Assembly (NCBI GenBank): GCA_036381895.1
Contig: DASVBY010000081.1
Location: forward strand, 1-64,000
From: JACQFZ01 sp036381895
GTDB taxonomy: Bacteria > Pseudomonadota > Gammaproteobacteria > Acidiferrobacterales > Sulfurifustaceae
Reading direction: 5' to 3'
Length of the DNA: 64,000 nucleotides
A model generated the notes under the pieces. It was not told the DNA's origin. It was given only the letters and a program-made list of their open reading frames with translations, and did not search any database. The position numbers and the translations under genes were made by a program. Shown in pieces: positions 46,541 through 54,862 of this stretch; position 1 is the stretch's first letter, and each line of letters starts with the position of its first letter.

Positions 46541-47877
46541 TTCCCGCATCGCTCGCTACCCGCTGGTGGGCCTGGGCGGCCGCCGCCTGCATCGGCTCCT
46601 GGGCGTGGACGCTCGCGCACGTGCCGACCGTGGTCGCGATCGGCAGCGGCTGCGCGACGCTGATCGCCGTCGTGCTGCTCGTCGGGCACGGCGTCAAGCG
46701 CTACCGCATGCAGCAGACGTCGGCGGTGTTCGCGCCCGCGCCCGGCGAAGCATCGGACACGACCGCGGCAGCGGAGGAGGACGAGATCGCCGTGCTGCTG
46801 CGCGAGACCAACAAAGAGATCGGCGAGATTCCGCCCGTCGACCAGATCCTGCAGAGCATGGAGGCGGACAACCACCGCCGCCGGCTCGAGGACCTGCTGC
46901 GCCGGTGGGTGGACGTGGCGCATCGCTACAGCGAAGCCGCGCTCGTGCTGCGCAAGGAGATCCATGCGGTCGTGCAGCACACGGAGCAGGCGGCGAACAC
47001 CATTTCGAGCAGCTTCCAGGCGGTCATCAACAAGGCGACGCTGCAGGCGCGCGAGGCGATGGAGCTGCTCGAAGGCACGCAAGGCGGCGCGGGCGAAGGC
47101 GCGCCGCAGTCGCTGACCGACTTCATCCGGGTGTCCGACGAGCGCCTCACCAAGATGGCCGACGAGGTCGTGCGCGTGGCCGATCTTTCGGTGCAGATGG
47201 TCAAGGAGCTCGACGGCGTGCAGAGCCGCACCCAGGCGATCGATGGCTTCCTGCTCGACGTGGAGAAGCTCGCGGACCAGACGAGCCTGCTCGCGCTCAA
47301 CGCCGATATCGAAGCAGCGCGCGTCGGCGAGCACGGGCGCGGCTTCTCCGTGGTCGCCCAGGAGGTACGGCGCCTGAGCCAGCGCTCGCACGAGTTCAGC
47401 GATCGCATTCGCCAGCACCTCAAGGCGGTGAAGGTCGGCCTGCACAAGACCTACGGCGACATGCGCAACCTGTCCGCCGCCGACATGGAGCACGCGCTCA
47501 AGATCAAGCAGGAAGTGCTCGAGCTCACGCGCTCGCTCGAGGCCAAGAACCGGGAGGTGGCGGAGACCGTGAGCCGTATCAACACCATCAGCCGGGAGAT
47601 CGCGCAGGACGTGCACAACGTGGTGGTGTCGCTGCAGTTCCACGACATCACCAGCCAGAAGCTCAAGGCGATGCTCGAGCCGATGGACGAGCTGCGCCGC
47701 ACGCTGTTTCAGCTCACGCAGGAAACCATGGCGGCAGGGAAGAACCTGCTCCCGTCGAAGCCAGCGGAAGGGGCGGAGGCGCCGGCGCCGGCCGCGGACG
47801 AGGCGAACGATTCCGTGCTACGCAAGCTGCGCGCGGTGGGCGCGCCTGCGAGCGGGCCGTCCGTGGAACTGTTCTAG
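46537..47877 (+). CDS. Membrane-anchored MCP-like protein with CheZ-like DxxxQ motif
   Basis: 446 residues. Two N-terminal membrane spans (about 8-27 and 31-50) leave almost no periplasmic part. A long helical region follows, with a receptor signalling tip at 249-270 (TSLLALNADIEAARVGEHGR). After the return helix comes LQFHDITSQKL with D370 and Q374, the spacing and context (DITSQ versus DLTGQ) of the CheZ phosphatase motif. An Ala/Pro/Glu linker leads to the C-terminus VELF. It may sense an internal signal and also act on CheY-P; both roles are inference. Two-gene overlap with the STAS gene indicates coupling. Confidence 0.85.
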   Translation: MIPASLATRWWAWAAAACIGSWAWTLAHVPTVVAIGSGCATLIAVVLLVGHGVKRYRMQQTSAVFAPAPGEASDTTAAAEEDEIAVLLRETNKEIGEIPPVDQILQSMEADNHRRRLEDLLRRWVDVAHRYSEAALVLRKEIHAVVQHTEQAANTISSSFQAVINKATLQAREAMELLEGTQGGAGEGAPQSLTDFIRVSDERLTKMADEVVRVADLSVQMVKELDGVQSRTQAIDGFLLDVEKLADQTSLLALNADIEAARVGEHGRGFSVVAQEVRRLSQRSHEFSDRIRQHLKAVKVGLHKTYGDMRNLSAADMEHALKIKQEVLELTRSLEAKNREVAETVSRINTISREIAQDVHNVVVSLQFHDITSQKLKAMLEPMDELRRTLFQLTQETMAAGKNLLPSKPAEGAEAPAPAADEANDSVLRKLRAVGAPASGPSVELF

Positions 47878-47894
47878 ACGGAAGGAGGAGATCA

Positions 47895-48257
47895 GTGCCA
47901 ACCATCATGACGGTAGACGACACCGCGTCCATGCGGCAGATGATCAGCTTCACGCTGGGGAGCGCGGGGTACGAGGTGATCGAGGCGGCCGACGGCGCCG
48001 AGGCCCTCAAGCTGGCGCAGGGCCGCAAGGTGGACCTGGTCATCGCCGACGTCAACATGCCGAACATGGACGGTATCACGCTGGTGAAGTCGCTACGCGC
48101 CATGGAGCAGTACAAGTTCACGCCGATCCTCATGCTCACGACGGAATCGCAGGCCGGCAAGCGCGACGAGGGCAAGAGCGCCGGCGCGACCGGGTGGATC
48201 GTCAAGCCGTTCAATCCCGAGCAGCTGGTCAACGTCGTGCGCAAGGTTTTGGGGTAG
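47895..48257 (+). CDS. cheY: Chemotaxis response regulator CheY
   Basis: 120-residue stand-alone receiver domain. The acidic pocket D8/D9, phosphorylation site D52 in VIADVNMPNMDG, switch residue in MLTTES and K104 in IVKPFNPEQL are all intact. GTG start six bases after a strong AGGAGG; an ATG four codons later is less well spaced. Partner of CheA, whose gene starts five bases downstream. Confidence 0.95.
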   Translation: MPTIMTVDDTASMRQMISFTLGSAGYEVIEAADGAEALKLAQGRKVDLVIADVNMPNMDGITLVKSLRAMEQYKFTPILMLTTESQAGKRDEGKSAGATGWIVKPFNPEQLVNVVRKVLG

Positions 48258-48261
48258 ACGC

Positions 48262-50259
48262 GTGGCGATCGACCTGCGGCGATTCCACTCGACGTACTTC
48301 GAGGAAAGTCTCGAAGGCGTCGCCGTGATGGAGGCAGAACTGCTCGACATCGAGCGCATGCTGCAGCGCAGCGGCGGCGCCCAGGAGCTCGACGCCGAGC
48401 GCCTCAACCGCATTTTCCGCGCGGCGCATTCGATCAAGGGCGGGAGCGGCACCTTCGGGTTCGCCGACGTCGCGCATTTCGCGCACGCGCTCGAATCGCT
48501 GCTCGACGAGATCCGCTCCGGACGGCGCGCGCTCGATCTCGAAGTCGTCGGCCTGCTGATGCGTGCGGTCGACTGTCTGCGGGCATTCCTGCTGGCGGCG
48601 CGCGACGGCGCGGCGCCGCCGGCCGAAGCCGAGGCGTTGCGCGGCGCGCTCGAGCGCGCGCAGACCGCGGGGCGGCCGGCGTCGTCGGCGCTCGAGCCGG
48701 TAGCGAGCACGGGGAGCGGCTGGGAGATCGAGTTCCATCCGCACGAACGCTTCTTCCATACGGGCAACGATCCGCTGCGGCTGCTGCGCACGCTTGCCGA
48801 GCTCGGGCAGCTCGTGGTGCGCGCCGATACCTCGCGGCTGCCGGCGTGGGAGCAATTCGACCCGGAGCTGTGCTACCTCGGCTGGAGCCTCACGTTGCAG
48901 AAGCCGGTGGCGCGGAGCGCGCTCGACGAGGTGTTTGCCTGGGTGGTCGGGGACTGCGAGCTGCAGTTGCGCCCGATCGCGGCCGCGACCGCGCCGAGCG
49001 ATCCGGGACCGAAGACGGAGGAGAAGGGAGCGACCTCGATTCGCGTCGCCACCGCCAAGGTGGACGCGCTCGTCGACATCGTGGGCGAGCTCGTGATCAC
49101 GCAGACGATGTTGTCGCAGCTCGTCGAGGACTTCACTCCCGAGCGGCTCGCACGGCTGCGCGCCGGCGTGGCGCAGCTCGAGCGGCACACGCGCGATCTG
49201 CAGGACGCCGTTCTCGGCATCCGCATGCTTCCGATCGGCTTCGTATTCAGCCGCTTCCCGCGGCTCGCGCGCGACGTCTCGGCCATGCTCGGCAAGCAGG
49301 TCGAGCTCGCGATCAGCGGCGAACGCACCGAGCTCGACAAGGCGATCATCGAGCGCATCACCGATCCGCTCACGCACCTCGTGCGCAACGCCATCGATCA
49401 CGGGATCGAGACCCCGGAGGAACGGCGGCGCGCGGGCAAACCGGCGTACGGAAGCATCCGGCTCGATGCCTATCACAAGGCGGGCAACGTCGTCATCGAG
49501 GTGTCGGACGACGGCCGCGGCCTCGACCGCCAGCGCATCCTCGCCAAGGCGCGCGCCCTCGGACTCGTCGCGCCGGAGGCCGAGCTCGAGCCGGCGCAGA
49601 TCGACGAGCTCATATTCATGCCCGGCTTCTCCACGGCCGAATCGATCAACGATCTCTCGGGCCGCGGCGTTGGCCTCGACGTCGTACGCAGCAACATCCG
49701 CGCGCTCGGCGGCGGCGTCGAGGTGAGCTCGGTGCCGGGGCGGGGCACGCGCTTCATCATCCGGCTGCCGCTCACGCTCGCCATCGTCGACGGCATGAGC
49801 CTGCAGGTCGGGAGCGAGATCTACATCCTGCCGCTCGCCTGGATCGCCGAGACGCTACGGGTGCAGCCGGAGCGCGTGAGCCAGCCGGCCGGCGGACCGG
49901 AGATCATCAGCGTGCGCGGCGAGTACCTGCCGCTGCTGCGGCTCGACCGGCTGTTCAATCTGCCGGCGCGGGCGCGCGAGCTCGACCAGGGCATCGTGGT
50001 GATCATCGAAGCGGACGGCAGGCGCGCGGGCCTCTTCGTCGACGAGCTTCTCGGGCAGCAGCAGGTGGTGTTGAAGAGTCTCGAGCCGCACTGCGCGCGG
50101 CTCGAGGGGATTTCGGCGGCGACGATCCTCGGCGACGGCACCGTCGCGCTCATACTCGACGCCGGCAGCCTCGTGCGGCAGGCGTACAGCGCCGCTTCCC
50201 TGGCCGCCCCGGTCGCGCTCGGCGCGGCGCAGGCGGCGTTCTCGACGGCACTTCATTAG
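48262..50259 (+). CDS. cheA: Chemotaxis histidine kinase CheA
   Basis: Autokinase that phosphorylates CheY and CheB. 665 residues from GTG. HPt domain with phospho-histidine H56 (RAAHSIKGGSGTFGF); a divergent middle region (about 150-250) that may be the P2 substrate-docking domain; dimerisation domain from about 255; the ATPase domain with LVRNAIDHGIETPEER (N box), DDGRGLD (G1) and GRGVGLDVV (G2); and the C-terminal CheW-like regulatory domain (about 505-640). Confidence 0.96.
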   Translation: MAIDLRRFHSTYFEESLEGVAVMEAELLDIERMLQRSGGAQELDAERLNRIFRAAHSIKGGSGTFGFADVAHFAHALESLLDEIRSGRRALDLEVVGLLMRAVDCLRAFLLAARDGAAPPAEAEALRGALERAQTAGRPASSALEPVASTGSGWEIEFHPHERFFHTGNDPLRLLRTLAELGQLVVRADTSRLPAWEQFDPELCYLGWSLTLQKPVARSALDEVFAWVVGDCELQLRPIAAATAPSDPGPKTEEKGATSIRVATAKVDALVDIVGELVITQTMLSQLVEDFTPERLARLRAGVAQLERHTRDLQDAVLGIRMLPIGFVFSRFPRLARDVSAMLGKQVELAISGERTELDKAIIERITDPLTHLVRNAIDHGIETPEERRRAGKPAYGSIRLDAYHKAGNVVIEVSDDGRGLDRQRILAKARALGLVAPEAELEPAQIDELIFMPGFSTAESINDLSGRGVGLDVVRSNIRALGGGVEVSSVPGRGTRFIIRLPLTLAIVDGMSLQVGSEIYILPLAWIAETLRVQPERVSQPAGGPEIISVRGEYLPLLRLDRLFNLPARARELDQGIVVIIEADGRRAGLFVDELLGQQQVVLKSLEPHCARLEGISAATILGDGTVALILDAGSLVRQAYSAASLAAPVALGAAQAAFSTALH

Positions 50260-50269
50260 AGGGGAAACA

Positions 50270-50764
50270 ATGCACGATACAGTCTCCGTTACCGGCACGC
50301 CGCGCTCCGGCGATTCCGAGCAGTATCTCACGTTCCGCCTGGACGGCCTGGACTACGGCATTCCGATCATGCAGGTGCAGGAGATACGCGGCTGGACCAA
50401 AGTGACGCCGCTGCCGAACTCGCCGCGCTACATCAAGGGCGTGCTCAACCTGCGCGGCACGATCGTCCCGATCATCGACCTGCGGTTGCGGTTCAACCTC
50501 GACGAGGTTCCCTACGACGCGCTCACGGTCATCGTGGTCGTGAACGTCGGGGGGCGCCTCGCGGGTCTCGTGGTCGATGCCGTGAGCGACGTGATCGCGC
50601 TCGCACCCGAGGACCGGCGCACGCCGCCCGAGTTCGAGGGCCAGGCGAACCGCCAGTTCGTGCAAGGCCTGACGCAGGTCGATGACAAGCTGCTGGTGCT
50701 GATCGACGTCGACAAGCTGATCAATCAGGAAACGCTGGCCGAGGCCGCCGAAGCTGCGGCCTGA
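50270..50764 (+). CDS. cheW: Chemotaxis coupling protein CheW
   Basis: Adaptor linking CheA to receptor tips. 164 residues, one CheW domain: YLTFRLDGLDYGIPIMQVQEI, NSPRYIKGVLNLRGTIVPIIDL and LAGLVVDAVSDVI are typical. Ribosome binding site GAGGGG before the ATG. Eleven bases after cheA. Confidence 0.96.
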   Translation: MHDTVSVTGTPRSGDSEQYLTFRLDGLDYGIPIMQVQEIRGWTKVTPLPNSPRYIKGVLNLRGTIVPIIDLRLRFNLDEVPYDALTVIVVVNVGGRLAGLVVDAVSDVIALAPEDRRTPPEFEGQANRQFVQGLTQVDDKLLVLIDVDKLINQETLAEAAEAAA

Positions 50765-50785
50765 CGCCCGGGAGACGGAACGGAT

Positions 50786-52177
50786 ATGAAAACGATACGG
50801 GCGAAGGGAGCGGGGGTGCGCGGCAGGCTGTTGCTCGCCGCCGGCGCCGTGCTGCTCGTGCTGGTCGGCAGCGCCGCGATCGGCCTGCACGGCATGAGCC
50901 GGATGAACCGCCTGGCGGCCGAGGTGCATGCCGGCGCGGTGCAGGCGGCCCAGGGGGCGGCGGAGGCGCGCGCGGCCGCGGACGCAGCCTACGCCCGGCT
51001 CGCGGGGGCCTACCGCGACGCGCGCACGTGGGTATGGGGGCTGCTCGGGGCGGCGCTGCTCCTCACCGTGGGCGTCGTTCTCTACGCCGGCCGCTCGATC
51101 ACGCAGCCGCTGCAGCGCCTGCACGAAGTGCTGCGGCGCTTGAGCGATGGCGATCTGACCGTGTCCATCGACATCGATCGCAGCCGCACGGACGATGCGG
51201 CCGTGACCGCCGTACTGCTGCAGAACATGGTGCAGCGCCTGAGCGAGAGCCTGCGGCGCGTGGCCGAGACCGCGGAGGCGGTGTATCGCGGCGCGCAGGA
51301 GCTGAACGCGGCCGCCGAGCAGCTCTCGGCCTCGGCGCAGGCGCAGGCGAGCTCGCTCGAGGAGACGGCCGCCTCGATGGAGGAGATGACGAGCACGGTC
51401 AAGCACAACGCCGACAACGCGGTGCAGGTCGACCGGCTCGCGGCCGAGTCGGCCGAGGCAGCGAACGAGAGCGTGACCATGGCGGCGTCGCTCAAGCGCT
51501 CGATGGACCTCATCAACAGCAGCAGCAACCGGATCGCGGACATCATCGGCGTGATCGACGACATCGCGTTTCAGACGAACCTGCTGGCGCTCAACGCCGC
51601 GGTCGAAGCAGCGCGCGCCGGCGAGCACGGCCGCGGCTTTGCGGTCGTGGCGAGCGAGGTGCGCAATCTCGCGCAGCGCAGCGCCCAGGCCGCGAAGGAG
51701 ATCAAGGCGCTCATCAGCGACAGCGTCGAGAAGGTCGGCGACGGCGCGCACCTCGTCGGCATCACCAGCGCCAAGCTCGAGAGTATCGTTGGCAAGGTGA
51801 AGAGCGTCGCCGAGCTGGTATCGGAGATCAACGTCTCGAGTCAGGAGCAGGCGTCGGGGATCGAGCAGGTGAACCGCGCCATCGTGCACATGGACAACGC
51901 CACACAGGCGACCGCGGCGCAGGCGGAGCAGCTGACCGGGACGAGCCAGTCGCTGTCCGCGCAGGCCGAGCATCTGCGCCGGCTGGTGGCCGAGTTCAAG
52001 CTGCCCGGCGGCAGCATCGCGGCGCCGGCGCCGGTGGCCGCACCGGCCCCGGTGAAGCGGCCGGCGCCGGTCCCGAAGCGCGAGGCGGCGGCGAAGCCGG
52101 CGGCCGCGGAGGGCAAAGTGCAGGTGCTGCGGCCACGGCGCGCGGTCGGAGCGGACGACGACTGGACGGAGTTTTAG
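50786..52177 (+). CDS. Methyl-accepting chemotaxis protein with C-terminal CheR-docking pentapeptide
   Basis: 463 residues: membrane spans at about 13-34 and 82-101 with only about 47 residues of periplasmic sequence, HAMP (about 102-155), and a full signalling domain with the tip FQTNLLALNAAVEAARAGEH. Glu/Gln pairs in SLEETAASMEEM and later helices look like methylation sites. An Ala/Pro/Lys-rich linker (about 410-455) carries the terminal DWTEF, an xWxxF tethering motif like NWETF of E. coli Tar or GWEEF of P. aeruginosa McpB. The small sensor loop makes an extracytoplasmic ligand domain unlikely. Confidence 0.94.
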   Translation: MKTIRAKGAGVRGRLLLAAGAVLLVLVGSAAIGLHGMSRMNRLAAEVHAGAVQAAQGAAEARAAADAAYARLAGAYRDARTWVWGLLGAALLLTVGVVLYAGRSITQPLQRLHEVLRRLSDGDLTVSIDIDRSRTDDAAVTAVLLQNMVQRLSESLRRVAETAEAVYRGAQELNAAAEQLSASAQAQASSLEETAASMEEMTSTVKHNADNAVQVDRLAAESAEAANESVTMAASLKRSMDLINSSSNRIADIIGVIDDIAFQTNLLALNAAVEAARAGEHGRGFAVVASEVRNLAQRSAQAAKEIKALISDSVEKVGDGAHLVGITSAKLESIVGKVKSVAELVSEINVSSQEQASGIEQVNRAIVHMDNATQATAAQAEQLTGTSQSLSAQAEHLRRLVAEFKLPGGSIAAPAPVAAPAPVKRPAPVPKREAAAKPAAAEGKVQVLRPRRAVGADDDWTEF

Positions 52178-52233
52178 CGTAGTGGCCGTCGCTCTCCCGG
52201 CGCTCCGGGCAGCGCGGCGGCTGGAGTGGAAGC

Positions 52234-53094
52234 ATGCTCGCATCGTCGCCGCCGCCTCCGGTCGGACTGCCGACCTTCAAGCTGACCGACGCCGAGTTCC
52301 GGCGGCTGCGCGATTTCATTCACGCGCACACCGGGATTGCGCTCTCCGATCACAAGCGCGCGCTCGTGTACGCGCGCCTGGCGCGGCGGCTGCGCCACCA
52401 CAAGCTCGAGTCCTTCGCCGACTACTACGCGCTGCTCACCGAGCGCGACCCGGAGGGGGAGGAGCTCGTGGAGATGATCAATTGCATCACCACGAACAAG
52501 ACCGACTTCTTCCGCGAGCCGCACCATTTCCGGTTCCTCAAGGATCGCCTGTTCCCGGAGGTGCGGGCACGGGGCGCGCGACGCGTGCGGATCTGGAGCG
52601 CCGGCACGGCGAGCGGGGAGGAGGCCTACACCATCGCCATGACCGTGCGCGAGGCGTTTCCGCCCGGGGAGCTCTGGGACATCCGCATCCTTGCGACCGA
52701 CATCGACACGCGCGTGCTGGCGCACGCGGAGCGCGGCGAATACACGTACGAGCAGGCCGAGCGCATTCCGCCGGCCCTGCTGCACAAGTACTTCGAAGCG
52801 GGCGACGCCGGCCGGGTGCGGGCGAAGGGGGCGCTCAAGGACTTGATCCGCTTCCGGCGGCTGAACCTCATGGACGATCCCTGGCCGATGCGCGGCCCGT
52901 TCGACGCCATTTTCTGCCGCAACGTGATCATCTATTTCGACCGCCCGACGCAGCGGCGGCTGGTCGAGCGCTTCAGCCGGCTGCTGCGCCCCGAAGGCTA
53001 CCTGCTGCTCGGACATTCGGAGTCGCTCGTCGACGGCGGCGGGCGGCTGCGGCACATGGGCCAAAGCGTGTACCAGTACGTGGGGAGAGCATGA
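52234..53094 (+). CDS. cheR: Chemotaxis protein methyltransferase CheR
   Basis: SAM-dependent methyltransferase for receptor glutamates. 286 residues: N-terminal four-helix domain, then NKTDFFREPHHF, the SAM-binding motif WSAGTASGEEAYTIAM and DAIFCRNVIIYF. The SAM motif departs from the common WSAGCSTGEEPYS (Cys to Thr, Pro to Ala). A C-terminal beta-subdomain is present, the part that binds receptor pentapeptides in other CheR proteins, matching the DWTEF tail of the preceding receptor. Overlaps cheD by four bases. Confidence 0.95.
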   Translation: MLASSPPPPVGLPTFKLTDAEFRRLRDFIHAHTGIALSDHKRALVYARLARRLRHHKLESFADYYALLTERDPEGEELVEMINCITTNKTDFFREPHHFRFLKDRLFPEVRARGARRVRIWSAGTASGEEAYTIAMTVREAFPPGELWDIRILATDIDTRVLAHAERGEYTYEQAERIPPALLHKYFEAGDAGRVRAKGALKDLIRFRRLNLMDDPWPMRGPFDAIFCRNVIIYFDRPTQRRLVERFSRLLRPEGYLLLGHSESLVDGGGRLRHMGQSVYQYVGRA

Positions 53095-53693
53095 GCACGA
53101 CCGCACCGCCGATCCCCTCGCGCCGGCGCCTGCCGGACGGCGACGGCGACACGCCGCGGGTCACGATTCACATCGGCGGATTGCGCACGAGCCGGGAGCC
53201 GCTCCTGATCGACACCGTGCTCGGATCGTGCATCGCCGCGTGCCTTTACGATCCCGAGACCCGCATCGGCGGCATGAACCACTTCATGCTGCCGGAAGGG
53301 GTCGACCCGAGCAACCCGAACAGCGCGCGCTACGGCGTTTTCGCGATGGAGCTCCTGATCAGCGATCTGATGAAGCTCGGGGCCAGCCGTGCGCGCTTTC
53401 GGGCGAAAGTGTTCGGCGGCGGCCACGTGCTGCGGATCCGGGAGAGCGCGCAAAGCGTCCCGCAGCGCAACATCGAGTTCGTGCGCAAGTTCCTCGAGCA
53501 GGAGCGCATTCCGATCGTGAAGCAGGACGTCGGCGGCTACCATCCGCGGCGCGTGGTGTTCCACACCGCCACGAGCCGGGTGTTCGTGAAGTACCTCGGC
53601 CAGCAGGAGGCGGAGCGCACGGCGCAGGAGGAAATGGTGTATCTCATCAGCCTCAAGCGCCGCCGCCTCGACGGCGACGTGGAGCTCTTCTGA
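53091..53693 (+). CDS. cheD: Chemoreceptor glutamine deamidase CheD
   Basis: Deamidates receptor glutamines to create methylation sites. 200 residues. Catalytic C47 in LGSCIAACLYD and H64 in GGMNHFMLP; KVFGGGHVL and the later FHTATSRVFVKYL are conserved. The C-terminus ends in DVELF, like the SVELF of the first MCP-like protein of this operon. Its frame is open far upstream through cheR, but the ATG that overlaps the cheR stop is the clear start. Overlaps cheB by one base. Confidence 0.95.
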   Translation: MSTTAPPIPSRRRLPDGDGDTPRVTIHIGGLRTSREPLLIDTVLGSCIAACLYDPETRIGGMNHFMLPEGVDPSNPNSARYGVFAMELLISDLMKLGASRARFRAKVFGGGHVLRIRESAQSVPQRNIEFVRKFLEQERIPIVKQDVGGYHPRRVVFHTATSRVFVKYLGQQEAERTAQEEMVYLISLKRRRLDGDVELF

Positions 53694-54781
53694 TGGGGCC
53701 GCCCCCCGGCGCCTCGCCGTCTCCGCTGCGACCTCCCGGCGCGAAGGTGCGCGCCTTCGTGATCGACGATTCGGCGGTCATGCGGCAGCTCCTGTGCGCG
53801 ATCCTGAGCGAGGAAGACGACATCGAAGTGGTCGGCACCGCGCCCGATCCCTACGTCGCGCGCGAGAAGATCAAGCGCCTGCACCCGGACGTGCTCACGC
53901 TCGACGTGGAGATGCCCGGGATGGACGGGCTCAAGTTCCTCGAGAACCTGATGCGCCTGCGGCCCATGCCCGTGGTGATGGTGTCTTCGCTCACGTCCCA
54001 GGGCGCGAGCGCGACACTGCGGGCGCTCGAGCTCGGTGCGGTGGACGTCGTGGCGAAGCCGCAGGGCGATCCGCGCACCACGATCCCGACGGTCGGGGCG
54101 GAGCTGCGCGCGAAGGTGCGCGCGGCGGCGCAGGTGCAGCTCGGCCGCGCACCGCGCCTGCCGCCCCCGCAAAGCCCCGCTTCCGGGGCGCTCGCGGCCG
54201 GCCGGCGCGAGCACGGGCTGATCGCCATCGGCGCCTCGACGGGGGGTACGCAGGCGATCGGCGACATCCTGCAGCGCCTGCCGGAGAACATGCCGCCGAT
54301 CGTGGTGGTGCAGCACATGCCGCCGCGCTTCACGGCCTACTTTGCCGAGCGCCTGAACGCGCAGTGCGTGCTCGAGGTGCGGGAGGCGGGCGACGGCGAC
54401 CGGCTGCAGCCCGGGATGGCGCTGATCGCGCCCGGCGGCCGGCAGATGGACGTGACGCGCGCCGCAAACGGGTATCGCGTGCGCGTGTACGACGGCGAGC
54501 CGGTGAACCTGCATCGTCCCTCGGTCGACGTGCTGTTCGGCTCGGTCGCCGCCGCCGCGGGGTTTCATGGCGTCGGCGTGATTCTCACCGGAATGGGCGG
54601 CGACGGCGCGCGCGGTCTGTGGGCCATGCGGCGCAATGGCGCGCTCACGATCGCTCAGGACGAGAGCACGAGCCTCGTCTTCGGCATGCCGGAGCGCGCC
54701 ATCCGCGAGGGCGGCGTGTGCGAGGTACTGCCGCTCGATCGTATCGCCGAGCGGCTGATCGCCTGGGCCAGCCGGGATTAG
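53693..54781 (+). CDS. cheB: Chemotaxis protein-glutamate methylesterase CheB
   Basis: Response-regulator methylesterase removing receptor methyl groups. 362 residues. Receiver domain with D25/D26 and phosphorylation site D71 (LTLDVEMPGMDG), linker, and the esterase domain with the catalytic Ser in IGASTGGT, His in VQHMPPRFT and Asp in GMGGDGARG. Last gene of the operon; TGATG-type junction with cheD. Confidence 0.96.
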   Translation: MGPPPGASPSPLRPPGAKVRAFVIDDSAVMRQLLCAILSEEDDIEVVGTAPDPYVAREKIKRLHPDVLTLDVEMPGMDGLKFLENLMRLRPMPVVMVSSLTSQGASATLRALELGAVDVVAKPQGDPRTTIPTVGAELRAKVRAAAQVQLGRAPRLPPPQSPASGALAAGRREHGLIAIGASTGGTQAIGDILQRLPENMPPIVVVQHMPPRFTAYFAERLNAQCVLEVREAGDGDRLQPGMALIAPGGRQMDVTRAANGYRVRVYDGEPVNLHRPSVDVLFGSVAAAAGFHGVGVILTGMGGDGARGLWAMRRNGALTIAQDESTSLVFGMPERAIREGGVCEVLPLDRIAERLIAWASRD

Positions 54782-54862
54782 AGCGATTCGGGAACCGCAA
54801 AGGACGGGCGGGAGCGAGCCGCTCGCGGCGAGCGCGCGTCGCGCGCCCTTCGGGGCCGCCGC

